The notes beneath the pieces were generated by a model. It was given only the letters and a program-made list of their open reading frames with translations, was not told the origin of the DNA and did not search any database. Below are positions 16,048 to 24,598 of a stretch of DNA of 64,000 bases, piece after piece. A program made the translations under genes and the position numbers. Source of the DNA: an uncultured Hyphomonadaceae bacterium (GTDB lineage: Bacteria > Pseudomonadota > Alphaproteobacteria > Caulobacterales > Maricaulaceae); the NCBI GenBank assembly GCA_913058335.1, contig CAJXPX010000005.1:124001-188000 (forward strand), written 5' to 3'. Numbering within the stretch: position 1 is the stretch's first letter; the number at the start of each line of letters is the position of its first letter.

Positions 16048-17131
16048 ATATGGGGCGAACTGATGCTAACTGGCTTGGTTCTTGTGGTCTGTATTCTGCG
16101 AAAACTACAGCAGGGTCCAAATGAGTATATCGTTTTAGCATTTTCCAATCTTTATGACCTGTTACTAGCGCCACTTTTTCGATGCTCAGGCCAGCTTCAA
16201 ACAGTCGGCTGGTGGCCTCATGCCTAAAATCATGAAATTTGAGGTCCTTGATGCCAAGCTGGTCACGCCCTTTTCTGTACGCAGAACCCACTGATCTACC
16301 ATTGTAAGGGAAAACACGCCCAGAAACACTTGAATGAAACCTCTGTTCTTCAAGCAATGCCCATGCGTCATAACCCGTGAGATTTATCATAGGCACTCTT
16401 TGATCATTACCCTTTTTTTGCCTGGGGTCTTTTCTATCACGTACAACCACACATCTTGTTCGTGCATCGACATCCTCCCATGTAATACGACAAATTTCGC
16501 TCTGCCGCATACCAGTAGCCACTGCAAATTTGAGTATCCGTGCAATGGGCATCTCTGTTTTCGCAAAATTTTCAAAATAGCTAATGAGTCTATCTAACTC
16601 CGATTGGGTAGGTCTACGGTCTCTTTCGTTTGAGCGGCCAATTAGCCCTAGTCGTCTTAATGCCACTCTAGCGAGGTCAACTTGTTCCGTAGACAATTTG
16701 ACGCCATGAACCGCAGCGGCGTGTGTGATTACGGTGTGAATGTAGGAAATATCTGCTGCGAGGGTTGCTGGACCAGCACCTTCTTTCGCGCGTGTTCTCC
16801 CATACTCGATTACCCTCGCTCTTGTAAGGTGAGGGATCCTAACTTTTCCGAGGTGTTTATTGAGAGTGCGAAGGGCAAAATCTTTTGATCGACCAAGCGG
16901 TTTGTCTACCTCAATCATGTCTGCAATGTGCAAGTCAATCAATTGACCGAAGGTATTGAACCCAGTGACTTTAGGAGCGATGATGCCTCGCCCCTGATCT
17001 GTACGGCGGTCTGCTTCAAATGACCAGGAGACTGCATCAGACTTTTTCGAAAAGGTTTTTGACGCATACTGACCCTTACGTCTAATCTGTACGCGGTAGT
17101 TACCTGATTTGAGTTTTACTATAGTCGCCAT
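16046..17131 (-). CDS. int: Tyrosine integrase of the dusA-associated element
   Basis: A 361-residue phage-type site-specific recombinase that inserts and excises the element. The N-terminal arm-binding domain begins MATIVKLKSGNYRVQIRRKG, the core-binding SAM-like domain spans about 55-165, and the catalytic domain about 175-345. The catalytic residues are visible: Arg209 (ATGMRQSEIC), Lys near 239-240, His300 and Arg303 (FHDFRHEA), His326 (VTGHKDW) and the nucleophile Tyr335 (KRYTHLDP). It is transcribed away from dusA, its start lies 101 bases upstream of the dusA start, and its 3' end faces the excisionase-like gene. Confidence 0.97.
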   Translation of the reverse strand: MATIVKLKSGNYRVQIRRKGQYASKTFSKKSDAVSWSFEADRRTDQGRGIIAPKVTGFNTFGQLIDLHIADMIEVDKPLGRSKDFALRTLNKHLGKVRIPHLTRARVIEYGRTRAKEGAGPATLAADISYIHTVITHAAAVHGVKLSTEQVDLARVALRRLGLIGRSNERDRRPTQSELDRLISYFENFAKTEMPIARILKFAVATGMRQSEICRITWEDVDARTRCVVVRDRKDPRQKKGNDQRVPMINLTGYDAWALLEEQRFHSSVSGRVFPYNGRSVGSAYRKGRDQLGIKDLKFHDFRHEATSRLFEAGLSIEKVALVTGHKDWKMLKRYTHLDPAVVFAEYRPQEPSQLASVRPI

Positions 17132-17290
17132 AACGTGTGCAATTTGTGTGCAGTACCACGGAGAATCAGGGTGATTTCCAGTGAATTCGAGTGCACACGC
17201 GTCCTTTCTAACTGTTTGAAGTGTAACATAAAATGTATAAAAATCAAGACTTTACAGTAAGTTGTGCACCCATGATGGATTGGACGGACC
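17132..17290. other. Probable right attachment region (attR) with repeated TGTGCA motifs
   Basis: The gap between int and dusA plus the first dusA codons. Islands with this class of integrase recombine in the 5' end of dusA around the codons for CAPMMDWTD (here 17,263-17,289), so the crossover probably lies there. GTGTGCA occurs at 17135-17141 and 17146-17152, its complement TGCACAC at 17192-17198, and TTGTGCAC at 17262-17269 inside the presumed core. These are candidate arm and core sites for Int or the excisionase. The first residues of DusA and its promoter would then come from the element. No second copy of the core is in the window. Confidence 0.6.
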
Positions 17291-18228
17291 GGCATTGTCG
17301 CTGGTTTCACCGCCAGTTGTCTAAGCGGGCGGAGCTCTATACGGAAATGGTTGTTGCGGATGCGGTTATTCATGGGCCGCGCGAGCGGTTGCTTGGATTC
17401 GACGCGATGGAGCACCCGGCCATTTTACAAATTGGCGGGAGCGATCCTCTTAAACTTTCAGAAGCCTCCAGAATTGGCGAAGATTTTGGCTATGACGGAA
17501 TAAATATCAATATTGGCTGTCCATCCGATAGGGTCCAATCTGGACGTTTTGGCGCTTGTTTGATGGCAGAGCCTGAACTCGTGGCGGAATGTTTTTCCGC
17601 CATGCAAGCCGCCGTATCTGTTCCGGTGACGGTGAAGTGTCGCTTAGGAATTGATGAGCAAGTCTGCGAAGAGACTTTGCCGGAATTCTTGGAGGTCGTT
17701 TCGACAGCAGGGTGCGACACCTTTATTATTCACGCCCGAAAAGCCTGGCTTCAAGGGTTGAGCCCCAAAGAAAACCGGGACGTTCCGCCCTTGGATTATA
17801 ATTTAGTGATGGCCATGAAAGAACATTTCCCGGCGCTAAAAATTGAATTGAATGGCGGGCTGAAGGATATAGAAGAGTCACTGGCGATAACGCAGGGCTT
17901 GGACGGTTTCATGTTGGGGAGGGCGGCCTATCATACACCTTGGATTCTCAGCGAGATTGATAGTCGGGTTTACGGTGATGAAGCTCCGGCGTTTGACCGA
18001 AGCGAGATAGTGGACCGTTTGATATCCTATTTGAAAGCTATTGAGTTTAAAGACCGCACGGCCAAAGCGTTGCTTCGCCATGTCATGGGATTATATAGCG
18101 GACAGGTCGGCGCACGTCTCTGGCGCCGGACGTTAAGCGAAGGCGCCGCGAGCGGCCTTTCTCCGTCCGAAGTCTTAAGCCGAGCGCATCAAGCGATCCA
18201 AGAGGCCGCAGATCGGGCCGCGGCGTAA
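17233..18228 (+). CDS. dusA: tRNA-dihydrouridine synthase A
   Basis: An FMN-dependent enzyme that reduces uridines in the tRNA D-loop. The 331-residue protein has the TIM-barrel signature CAPMMDWTDRHCR at residues 11-23, NINIGCPSDRV with the presumed catalytic Cys96, IIHARKAWL, the FMN-phosphate loop LNGGL, and GLDGFMLGRAAYH. The C-terminal helical domain ends in Ala/Arg-rich sequence. The gene is intact although an element is inserted at its 5' end, as expected for an insertion that restores the target. Its stop codon and the next gene's start are fused (TAATG). Confidence 0.97.
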   Translation: MYKNQDFTVSCAPMMDWTDRHCRWFHRQLSKRAELYTEMVVADAVIHGPRERLLGFDAMEHPAILQIGGSDPLKLSEASRIGEDFGYDGININIGCPSDRVQSGRFGACLMAEPELVAECFSAMQAAVSVPVTVKCRLGIDEQVCEETLPEFLEVVSTAGCDTFIIHARKAWLQGLSPKENRDVPPLDYNLVMAMKEHFPALKIELNGGLKDIEESLAITQGLDGFMLGRAAYHTPWILSEIDSRVYGDEAPAFDRSEIVDRLISYLKAIEFKDRTAKALLRHVMGLYSGQVGARLWRRTLSEGAASGLSPSEVLSRAHQAIQEAADRAAA

Positions 18229-19067
18229 TGGAGCCTTTAACCCTGTTTTTTCTTGTTTTGGCGCTGCTAGCCGTTGCCATGATTTCGGGTTTTGCCTCGG
18301 GCTTATTCGGCATCGGCGGCGGCGCCATTATGGTTCCAGCGCTTCATTATGCTTTCAAGGCGATTGGTGTGGCAGACCAAGCGGTCATGCATGCAGCCGT
18401 GGCGACCAGCGCGGCAGTCATCATCGTAAATAGCTGGCGCTCTGTTCGCAAACATGCGTCCCGCGGTTCCGTAGATATGGAGATACTTTTGCCGAAACAA
18501 CTTTGGCGGAGTTATGGCTTATGGATTGGAGTTGGATCTTTTGTGGCGGCAAGCTGGATAGCGCCGAAGCTTTCCGGAGACGTGCTGACGGCTCTATTTG
18601 CGGCGATAGCGTTTTTCGTAGCGCTACAATTTATTTTTGGGCGCCCTGATTTTGTCGTTAGGGACACAGTGCCGGGTGGAGCGGCGCCTCCAATTGTGGG
18701 GTCGGCCGTTGGAGGACTCTCCGCGTTAATGGGAATTGGCGGCGGTTCGCTGAGCGTGCCATTACTGAGTTTATGTAATGTGCCGATACACCGCGCTATC
18801 GGAACGGCGTCGGGATTTGGACTGGCGATTGCCGTTCCGGCAACAGTAGGATTTATTTTTTCAGGATGGGACGTTTCAGGACGACCGGCTTTATCTCTGG
18901 GCTATGTCAATCTCGCGGGGTTTGCGATTATTGCGGGGGTGTCGTTATTCTTTGTGCCACTCGGTGTAAAATCGGCACATGCTTTAGACAGTGAAAAATT
19001 GAAGCAGATTTTCGGTATTTGTCTGATGCTGGTGGCGCTGAATATGCTGCGCGAAAGCGTATTTTAA
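18228..19067 (+). CDS. TauE/SafE-family membrane permease
   Basis: A 279-residue polytopic protein of the TSUP/TauE-SafE family, associated with export or uptake of sulfur-containing anions and other organic anions. It has the two family repeats, each with a glycine-rich motif: SGLFGIGGGAIMVPAL near residue 25 and SALMGIGGGSLSVPLL near 165. About eight hydrophobic segments are visible. It is translationally fused to dusA at TAATG; the substrate cannot be read from sequence. The 3' end overlaps by four bases with the convergent protease gene. Confidence 0.9.
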   Translation: MEPLTLFFLVLALLAVAMISGFASGLFGIGGGAIMVPALHYAFKAIGVADQAVMHAAVATSAAVIIVNSWRSVRKHASRGSVDMEILLPKQLWRSYGLWIGVGSFVAASWIAPKLSGDVLTALFAAIAFFVALQFIFGRPDFVVRDTVPGGAAPPIVGSAVGGLSALMGIGGGSLSVPLLSLCNVPIHRAIGTASGFGLAIAVPATVGFIFSGWDVSGRPALSLGYVNLAGFAIIAGVSLFFVPLGVKSAHALDSEKLKQIFGICLMLVALNMLRESVF

Positions 19068-19678
19068 AACCGTAAAGTCAGTGCCGAAGGGCTCGCCTGA
19101 ATAGATTGCAACTCGCCAAGATATGTCATGCCGAGAAGGGATACATCCAGTCCCGTTGGGACGACCATCGCTTTTACGTCTTTGACAGTGATTGCCCCGA
19201 CCGAAATCTGATCCAGAACGATACGCGCTGCCATGTTTTCTCCGCCGGCCGTACGGATGGGGAGGTCATAAACTAGGTCCCGGGTTTTAATTCCTGCTTT
19301 TTTAGCGTCTGCCTCGGTCAAAGCCACCATTCCAGCCCCCGTATCCACTAAAAACCGCACAGAGCCCGTATTGACCCGCGCTTGTGTCCAGAATTGACCG
19401 TCATTGGGGTTTTTGCGCAAAGTTACAACAGACGCTGATTGGCGCTTAGTGGGCTTGGTTTTCGACGGGGTTTCGACTTGAACATCCATCTTTTCTGTGG
19501 GAGCGCAGGCTGCAACGATTAGACTCAAGGCGAACCCTACAACAAGGCGTTTGAGGACGAGTTTGAAAGAGAGTTTTAGGCCGCAGTATTTGGGGGCGCT
19601 GACCCGAAAATTTTGCCACGCTGACCCGTCTTGCGCGGCTTCCGGTATAGGAAATAAAGTATCTGGCGTCATAAACAT
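19064..19678 (-). CDS. Membrane-anchored retropepsin-like aspartic protease
   Basis: A 204-residue protein with a single retropepsin-like domain of the clan AA type found in proteobacteria. The active-site motif is FLVDTGAGMVALT at about residues 110-122, followed by the flap-like region RTAGGENMAARIVLDQISVG and the second glycine-containing motif LLGMTYLGEL. Like other bacterial retropepsins it would act as a dimer. The N-terminus is unusual: about 38 polar residues precede a hydrophobic segment ending in VAAC, which resembles a lipobox. No in-frame ATG, GTG or TTG lies closer to that segment, so either the protein has a long N-terminal extension or the true start is non-standard. Substrates are unknown. 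Confidence 0.82.
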   Translation of the reverse strand: MFMTPDTLFPIPEAAQDGSAWQNFRVSAPKYCGLKLSFKLVLKRLVVGFALSLIVAACAPTEKMDVQVETPSKTKPTKRQSASVVTLRKNPNDGQFWTQARVNTGSVRFLVDTGAGMVALTEADAKKAGIKTRDLVYDLPIRTAGGENMAARIVLDQISVGAITVKDVKAMVVPTGLDVSLLGMTYLGELQSIQASPSALTLRF

Positions 19679-19770
19679 GCAAACTGCCTATCGTAAAACC
19701 CTTTGAAAGGTTTTAACAAAAAGAGATCGCGGCACAGAAATTTACGTTGCACGGTATACAGGAAAATAAG

Positions 19771-20742
19771 ATGAACGAAGAACGCCCCTTTGACGATATT
19801 CTCGGCTTGATCGATACGATGCCAAAACTTCGCGACGGAGAAGCAGGCGATTTGGCAAGTAAAATGCAAGAGATTTGCGGAGGTCTTTCTCCATTGGGAC
19901 GGCTATGTCCTGATCTGGCCAATATTGCCGCTTGGCAAGGGCGAGAACTACCAAGTCTCTCGCGGCCCTTAATTGCTGTATTTGCCGGCACACACGGTAT
20001 TTCCGGAGGTGTGTTTGGCTCTGATATTATTGAGGCGTCCAAAGCGCGAGTCAAAAGCTTGACAGAAGGCAGCGCGGCGGTACGCGGCATGGCGGCTGAA
20101 CTTGGATCTGCTTATAAAGTCTATGAATTCGGCATAGAGCATCCGTCCGCAGATTTCACGAAAGAGGCGTCTTTAAGCGAACGCGAATGTGCGGCAGCTA
20201 TTGCTTTCGGAATGGAAGTTGTAGCTGAGGGCGCAGACGTAATTGTGTTGGGCAATGCCGGATACGGAGCGGCGACAGCCGGGGCCGCGATTGCAAAGGC
20301 GTTATTTGGCGGCGCAGCCGATTATTGGGCAGGGGGGACAGAAGATGGCGCCAAGGCCCGTATTAAAGCGGTAGAGGAGGGGGCCCAGCGTCATAACCGA
20401 GACGATACGCCGTCGCCACTTGAAATTTTACGCGATTATGGCGGACGCGATATTGCGGGTGTTGTCGGCGCGATTTTGGCGGCCCGTCATCAGAGAATAC
20501 CTGTGATACTTGATGGTTATGTAGTTTGTGCCGCAGCGGCAATTTTGTATCGTATAAACCCTACCACGCTGGACCATTGCATCGCCGCGCAAGTCACAAT
20601 TGAACCTGCTCATCAAGCGCTTCTTGACCGTTTGGATTTGACGCCGATTATGGATTTGAAAATAAATATTGGCGACGGCACAGGCGGCGCCTTTGCTCTG
20701 TCTGTTTTGAAAGCAGGTGCCGCGGGATTGACGAGTTTGTAG
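19771..20742 (+). CDS. cobT: Nicotinate-nucleotide-dimethylbenzimidazole phosphoribosyltransferase
   Basis: Activates the lower-ligand base for cobalamin by transferring phosphoribose from nicotinate mononucleotide. The 323-residue protein has the family motifs AGTHGISGGVFGSDI near the first third, VIVLGNAGYGAATAGAAIA, and the conserved segment ILDGYVVCAAAAILY. The C-terminus has LNIGDGTGG-like NIGDGTGGAFAL with the usual catalytic glutamate replaced by Asp or not clearly placed. I chose ATG 19771, preceded by AGGAAAATA, over an upstream in-frame ATG. It stands alone without other cob genes, suggesting lower-ligand remodelling or late-step synthesis. No cobalamin riboswitch was seen upstream. 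Confidence 0.88.
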   Translation: MNEERPFDDILGLIDTMPKLRDGEAGDLASKMQEICGGLSPLGRLCPDLANIAAWQGRELPSLSRPLIAVFAGTHGISGGVFGSDIIEASKARVKSLTEGSAAVRGMAAELGSAYKVYEFGIEHPSADFTKEASLSERECAAAIAFGMEVVAEGADVIVLGNAGYGAATAGAAIAKALFGGAADYWAGGTEDGAKARIKAVEEGAQRHNRDDTPSPLEILRDYGGRDIAGVVGAILAARHQRIPVILDGYVVCAAAAILYRINPTTLDHCIAAQVTIEPAHQALLDRLDLTPIMDLKINIGDGTGGAFALSVLKAGAAGLTSL

Positions 20743-20833
20743 TGAATCCTCTGTAATTTCCTCAAAATAACGCAAGAAATTTCCCCAAAAATCGGATATA
20801 GCGCAAGTAATATAATTTCTTTTGAGGCCCGCT

Positions 20834-21877
20834 ATGGCTGTTTTTTCTCATGCTGACTTCGCCGATCACGAAGGCGTCTATTTTGCCCATGATCCGGAGT
20901 CCAATCTGCGGGCTATCATTGCGGTTCATTCTACGGTTCGCGGTCCAGCTGCCGGGGGGACGCGTTTTTGGCGGTATGAGTCTGATGAAGCCGCTTTGAC
21001 CGATGCACTGCGTCTGTCCAAAGCAATGAGTTATAAAAATGCGGCGGCTGATCTGCCTTTGGGCGGAGGGAAAGCCGTCTTGATTTATCCCGAAGGTGAG
21101 TTTGACCGGGTGAGCCTGTTTGAGGCGTATGGCCGGGCAATTGATCGTCTGGGCGGCACATATATCACGGCGGAGGATGTGGGTGTGTCTCCGGAGGATA
21201 TGGATATTATCCACTCTCAAACAAAATATGTTGCAGGCCTTTCCGCAGGAGAGGCTGCCTCAGGAGATCCATCCCCAGTAACCGCCGAAGGCGTATTTAG
21301 GGGTCTGAAAGCAGGCGTAAAGCATATTTGGGGAAATGACGATTTATCCGGAAAAACCGTTGCGGTTCAGGGCTTGGGACATGTGGGATATGCGCTTTGC
21401 GAAAAGCTCCATGCGGCGGGCGCAAAATTGTTTGTAGCGGACATCAATGACGAGGTTTTGGAGCGGGCTAAAATGTCGCTCAACGCCACAGTTGTGGATA
21501 TTCATGATATCCATGCGCAAGAGGTAGACGTTTTCTGCCCTTGCGCCTTAGGCGGCGCACTCAGCGCACAAACCATTCCGGAGATTAAAGCGAAATTAAT
21601 TGCGGGCGCCGCCAATAATCAACTCGCGTCCCCTGAGGTTATGCCGCTTCTAGAAAAGAACGGCATCACTTATTTGCCCGACTATGTATTGAACGCAGGC
21701 GGAATAATTAATGTCGCAGCGGAAGTTTCCGGAAAATACAGTCTGGAGTGGGTTGAGCAAAAGCTTGTTGGACTGGAAGCAACCATCTCAGAAATCTTGA
21801 AGGTTTCAGAGGGTGAAGGGGTCACAACACTTCAGGTCGCCAACCGTATCGCAGAAGAACGTCTCAAGCGAGGGTAG
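20834..21877 (+). CDS. Glu/Leu/Phe/Val dehydrogenase family protein, leucine dehydrogenase-like
   Basis: An NAD-dependent amino-acid dehydrogenase that interconverts a branched-chain or aromatic amino acid and its 2-oxo acid. The 347-residue length matches leucine and phenylalanine dehydrogenases rather than glutamate dehydrogenase. Visible motifs are GPAAGGTRFWRY, the catalytic lysine in LPLGGGKAVL, TAEDVGVSPEDM, the Rossmann GLGHVGYAL loop, and GAANNQLA. The ATG at 20834 follows GAGG; an upstream in-frame TTG was rejected. Substrate preference cannot be decided from sequence. The 3' end overlaps the convergent neighbour by 14 bases. Confidence 0.9.
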   Translation: MAVFSHADFADHEGVYFAHDPESNLRAIIAVHSTVRGPAAGGTRFWRYESDEAALTDALRLSKAMSYKNAAADLPLGGGKAVLIYPEGEFDRVSLFEAYGRAIDRLGGTYITAEDVGVSPEDMDIIHSQTKYVAGLSAGEAASGDPSPVTAEGVFRGLKAGVKHIWGNDDLSGKTVAVQGLGHVGYALCEKLHAAGAKLFVADINDEVLERAKMSLNATVVDIHDIHAQEVDVFCPCALGGALSAQTIPEIKAKLIAGAANNQLASPEVMPLLEKNGITYLPDYVLNAGGIINVAAEVSGKYSLEWVEQKLVGLEATISEILKVSEGEGVTTLQVANRIAEERLKRG

Positions 21878-22382
21878 CCAGACAACCTGAATTTGGAGCT
21901 ATCTGGATGCCGGGCTCTCCCACATTAACTTTAAGGCTCGGCTCCACCTCGTCTGAATACTGGATAGCGATAATAACGGCCTGACTTAGAATTTTGCCTG
22001 TGCCAGACGCCGTTTTCCGCTTAGATTGATAAATAACTTGTTCTTCTCCATTCAGAAACGAGCAGGCGAGAGCTGCGCCTGGCATTTGGGCGTTGTCTCC
22101 GAAACGGGCCGACCCGATGACACCGCTTTTATGAATTTTGACCGAGATGGGACCAGTGATATGTTCTGCACTGATATAAAAGGGGGCATTCGTTGCCACG
22201 GCATAACGTGTCTGACCCTCTTTGGAGTCTATTAAGACGACACTCGCTGTTGGTTTTTCAGAAATAGAGATTTGGCTTAGTATTTTCGCTGTGGCCGGCA
22301 GGCTAATTAACTCAAGGCCCAGCAAACCCAACAGGATATAACGCTTTTTGATGCCTGTCTTTTTGAGCCATTTAAGAGCCAT
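21864..22382 (-). CDS. Hypothetical membrane-anchored envelope protein
   Basis: A 172-residue protein that I do not assign to a family. A basic start (MALKWLKKTGIKKR) is followed by one hydrophobic segment at about residues 15-32 (YILLGLLGLELISLPATA), which is a signal anchor or signal peptide. The rest is a beta-rich, probably periplasmic domain, with VVLIDSKEGQTRYAVATNAPFY and two cysteines near GAALACSFLNG and SGCLATLA. I chose ATG 22382, which has AGGAAACAGGTG upstream, over an ATG 17 codons earlier. It is divergent from queC and convergent with the dehydrogenase. Confidence 0.65.
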   Translation of the reverse strand: MALKWLKKTGIKKRYILLGLLGLELISLPATAKILSQISISEKPTASVVLIDSKEGQTRYAVATNAPFYISAEHITGPISVKIHKSGVIGSARFGDNAQMPGAALACSFLNGEEQVIYQSKRKTASGTGKILSQAVIIAIQYSDEVEPSLKVNVGEPGIQIAPNSGCLATLA

Positions 22383-22508
22383 AGATTCACCTGTTTCCTG
22401 CGGGTGACTCGTTAAATGCAGGATATATGCCATTTTTACCTCGGATAAGAGCTTTGGCTGTCGGTTTGACTGGAAAGGCCTGCTTAAACTGGTTAAGGGG
22501 CGGAAATT

Positions 22509-23231
22509 ATGACACGCTCAAATAAAGCTCTTTTACTGTTCTCGGGCGGACAGGATTCCGCGACCTGCCTTGCGTGGGCGTTAAGCCGATTTGATCATGT
22601 CGAAACGATTGGGTTTCATTATGGTCAGCGCCATGACGTGGAAATGACCTGCCGCTCGGCAATCCGGAGACTCATCCCGGGTTTAAAGCCTGAGTGGAAA
22701 GGTAAATTGGGTGAAGACCATATTCTGGATTTATCCGTCTTAGGGCAAATGAGCGAAACGGCGCTGACACGGGATGTTGAAATTGAAATGAATGAAGACG
22801 GACTTCCCAACACATTTGTGCCTGGCCGTAATCTGGTATTTCTGACCTTTGCAGGAGCGCTTGCTTATCGGCGGGGGATAACGACTCTGATTGGCGGGAT
22901 GTGCGAAGCGGATTTCTCAGGCTATCCGGATTGCCATAAGGAGACGCTCGACGCTCAGATGAACGCCCTTTCTCTTGGTCTGGCCAAACCTATGGCGCTT
23001 GAAACCCCTTTGATGTTTTTGTCAAAGGCGGCGGCTTGGGAATTGTGTGAGGATCTAGGCGGTGAGGCTTTGGTTGAAGTCGTGAACCGTCAGACGCATA
23101 GTTGTTATAAAGGAGATCATGAAACATTAAACGAGTGGGGCTATGGATGCGCAGAGTGTCCGGCTTGCGAGTTACGCGCGGCCGGGTGGCAAACATATAA
23201 GGCCAACCACGAGGACTTAACGTCCAAATGA
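22509..23231 (+). CDS. queC: 7-cyano-7-deazaguanine synthase QueC
   Basis: Converts 7-carboxy-7-deazaguanine to preQ0 with ATP and ammonia, on the queuosine pathway. The 240-residue protein carries the PP-loop SGGQDS at residues 12-17 and the zinc-binding cysteines in [11 protein letters not shown] near the C-terminus, plus the upstream HSCYKGD motif. The stop overlaps the queE start as ATGA, so the pair is co-translated. The third enzyme of the branch, queD, lies at 46.0 kb, next to folate genes. No preQ1 riboswitch was recognised upstream. Confidence 0.96.
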   Translation: MTRSNKALLLFSGGQDSATCLAWALSRFDHVETIGFHYGQRHDVEMTCRSAIRRLIPGLKPEWKGKLGEDHILDLSVLGQMSETALTRDVEIEMNEDGLPNTFVPGRNLVFLTFAGALAYRRGITTLIGGMCEADFSGYPDCHKETLDAQMNALSLGLAKPMALETPLMFLSKAAAWELCEDLGGEALVEVVNRQTHSCYKGDHETLNEWGYGCAECPACELRAAGWQTYKANHEDLTSK

Positions 23232-23872
23232 GCTACGCAGTCAAAGAATGTTATCTGACTGTTCAGGGTGAGGGAGCGCAGGCCGGAATTACTGCTGTAT
23301 TTCTTCGCTTTGCCGGATGTAATTTATGGTCAGGGCTAGAGCGCGACCGAGCCAAAGCTGTGTGCCAATTTTGCGATACTGACTTTGTTGGAACGAACGG
23401 GCCGGGCGGCGGAAAATTCAAGACAGCAGATGCCTTGGCGGAGCACGTTGCAGGGCATTGGCCCCAAACGAGCCTTGCCCAATCAGCCCCTAAATGGATT
23501 GTCTGTACGGGCGGTGAACCCGCGCTCCAACTTGATGTCAATCTCATTGAGGCTTTTCATCAGAGGGGCTTTAAAGTAGCGATCGAGACAAATGGAACCA
23601 TTTCTTTACCTGACGGAATTGATTGGATTTGCGTAAGCCCAAAAGCGCAAGCGCAACTGATCCAGAAAAGAGGTCATGAGTTGAAGCTTGTATATCCACA
23701 AAACGAAAACAAACCTGAAGACTTTTTGGGTCTGGATTTTGAGGTTTTTAGCTTACAACCGCTTGATGATAAAAATCAGGCGGCTCACTCCGAAGCCGCC
23801 TTTAAATATTGTCTTGAGAACCCAAATTGGCGCCTAAGTGTCCAGACGCATAAATATTTAGGGGTTCCCTAA
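23228..23872 (+). CDS. queE: 7-carboxy-7-deazaguanine synthase QueE (radical SAM)
   Basis: The radical-SAM enzyme that contracts 6-carboxytetrahydropterin to 7-carboxy-7-deazaguanine. The 214-residue protein begins with the QueE start [18 protein letters not shown]. Its iron-sulfur cysteines are spaced CX14CX2C (AGCNLWSG, then VCQFCDTDF) instead of the common CX3CX2C. This variant is already known from structurally characterised QueE, so it is not an anomaly. [14 protein letters not shown] binds SAM. The C-terminus ends in the conserved [13 protein letters not shown]. Confidence 0.96.
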   Translation: MSYAVKECYLTVQGEGAQAGITAVFLRFAGCNLWSGLERDRAKAVCQFCDTDFVGTNGPGGGKFKTADALAEHVAGHWPQTSLAQSAPKWIVCTGGEPALQLDVNLIEAFHQRGFKVAIETNGTISLPDGIDWICVSPKAQAQLIQKRGHELKLVYPQNENKPEDFLGLDFEVFSLQPLDDKNQAAHSEAAFKYCLENPNWRLSVQTHKYLGVP

Positions 23873-23895
23873 ATCTATAGGCTTTTTTGGGCGAG

Positions 23896-24519
23896 CTATT
23901 CAGCCAAATCTTTTGCGGCCTTACGAGAAAACCGTCCAAAAGCCCGATTAGCATCTGACCAAGTACTAACGCCGTATTGAGCGTCACGAATATTCGATTC
24001 AAAGTAACGGTAATCCATTGTGCCAAGAGACGACCCAGCAGCATCGAAAAGTTCACCTTTAATCTCTGCTCCTCCAACGCCAAAGCTTTGCAAAGAGAGA
24101 CCAGGCTCGCGAGAGAGTTGCTCAAATGTAGGGCGGTTGTTTTTGGCGTCCTCAATGATCAAAACAAGTTTTGCCGGAGCGTTATCCTCAACCTGAAGCC
24201 CTTCTTTCTCAAGACGTTTAGTCATATCTTCGACTAAATCTTCCCTCAGTTCTTCAAGTGATCTTTCACCATAAAACCCGTTGCCAGAGAAGCCGTTATT
24301 AAGACCTCTGCTTGATCCGCGGTCAATGAGTTTCTTAGGCAGGTTATTGGCCCGATAAGCCAAATCTTCGCTCAACTGTACATCTAGTGAGACAGGGGAC
24401 ATTAATGTCGTGGATAAATTACTTTTATATCCAAACCCGCCCGCTGAGGCAGAAAATGGTAAAGCTAAACTTGTCGCGGCGATCAGAGAGACAGTACCTA
24501 GTTTTATTGTCTGTTTCAT
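23896..24519 (-). CDS. Hypothetical exported protein, DUF3313/DUF4410-like architecture
   Basis: A 207-residue protein. It starts at ATG 24519 behind AAAGGAGTG, with a signal peptide ending in SASAGG near residue 26. The mature part has a helical region (SLEELREDLVEDMTKRLEKEGL), then a beta-strand (APAKLVLIIEDAKNNRPTFEQL) and later IKGELFDAAGSSLGTMDYRYFES. This order, where an amphipathic helix precedes strands carrying an I-x-D-A/K-N-R-P-T motif, resembles envelope lipoproteins of the DUF3313/DUF4410 type, but the match is only by eye. No lipobox cysteine is present, so it is probably periplasmic. It converges with queE. Confidence 0.7.
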   Translation of the reverse strand: MKQTIKLGTVSLIAATSLALPFSASAGGFGYKSNLSTTLMSPVSLDVQLSEDLAYRANNLPKKLIDRGSSRGLNNGFSGNGFYGERSLEELREDLVEDMTKRLEKEGLQVEDNAPAKLVLIIEDAKNNRPTFEQLSREPGLSLQSFGVGGAEIKGELFDAAGSSLGTMDYRYFESNIRDAQYGVSTWSDANRAFGRFSRKAAKDLAE

Positions 24520-24598
24520 AATACACTCCTTTTGTAAGAATATAACATAAACTGGCAAGAATTTCAATCTTCTGACGACGCAGGAACGGCGTTTCAGA

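Larger units (their letters stand above)
1..17290. mobile_element. Right-hand part of an integrative and conjugative element inserted at dusA
   Basis: The stretch holds a complete Trb-type mating-pair-formation operon with coupling protein, then DUF2274, DUF736, an excisionase-like protein and a tyrosine integrase that lies immediately upstream of dusA. The 5' end of dusA is an established target for genomic islands with dusA-associated integrases, so I infer that the element ends within the first codons of dusA (about 17,255-17,290). The left end is outside the window. I see no relaxase, replication or partition gene here, so the element is incomplete as viewed. The imuC gene at the left edge lies between the window start and the transfer genes, so it is probably cargo. 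The exact right boundary is an inference. Confidence 0.85.

Noticed and set aside
22434-22508. preQ1 riboswitch before queC
   Set aside because: The 75-base gap does not show the short preQ1 aptamer stem and loop pattern.
23228-23872. Abnormal cysteine spacing in QueE
   Set aside because: CX14CX2C is a documented QueE variant, so it is not a defect.
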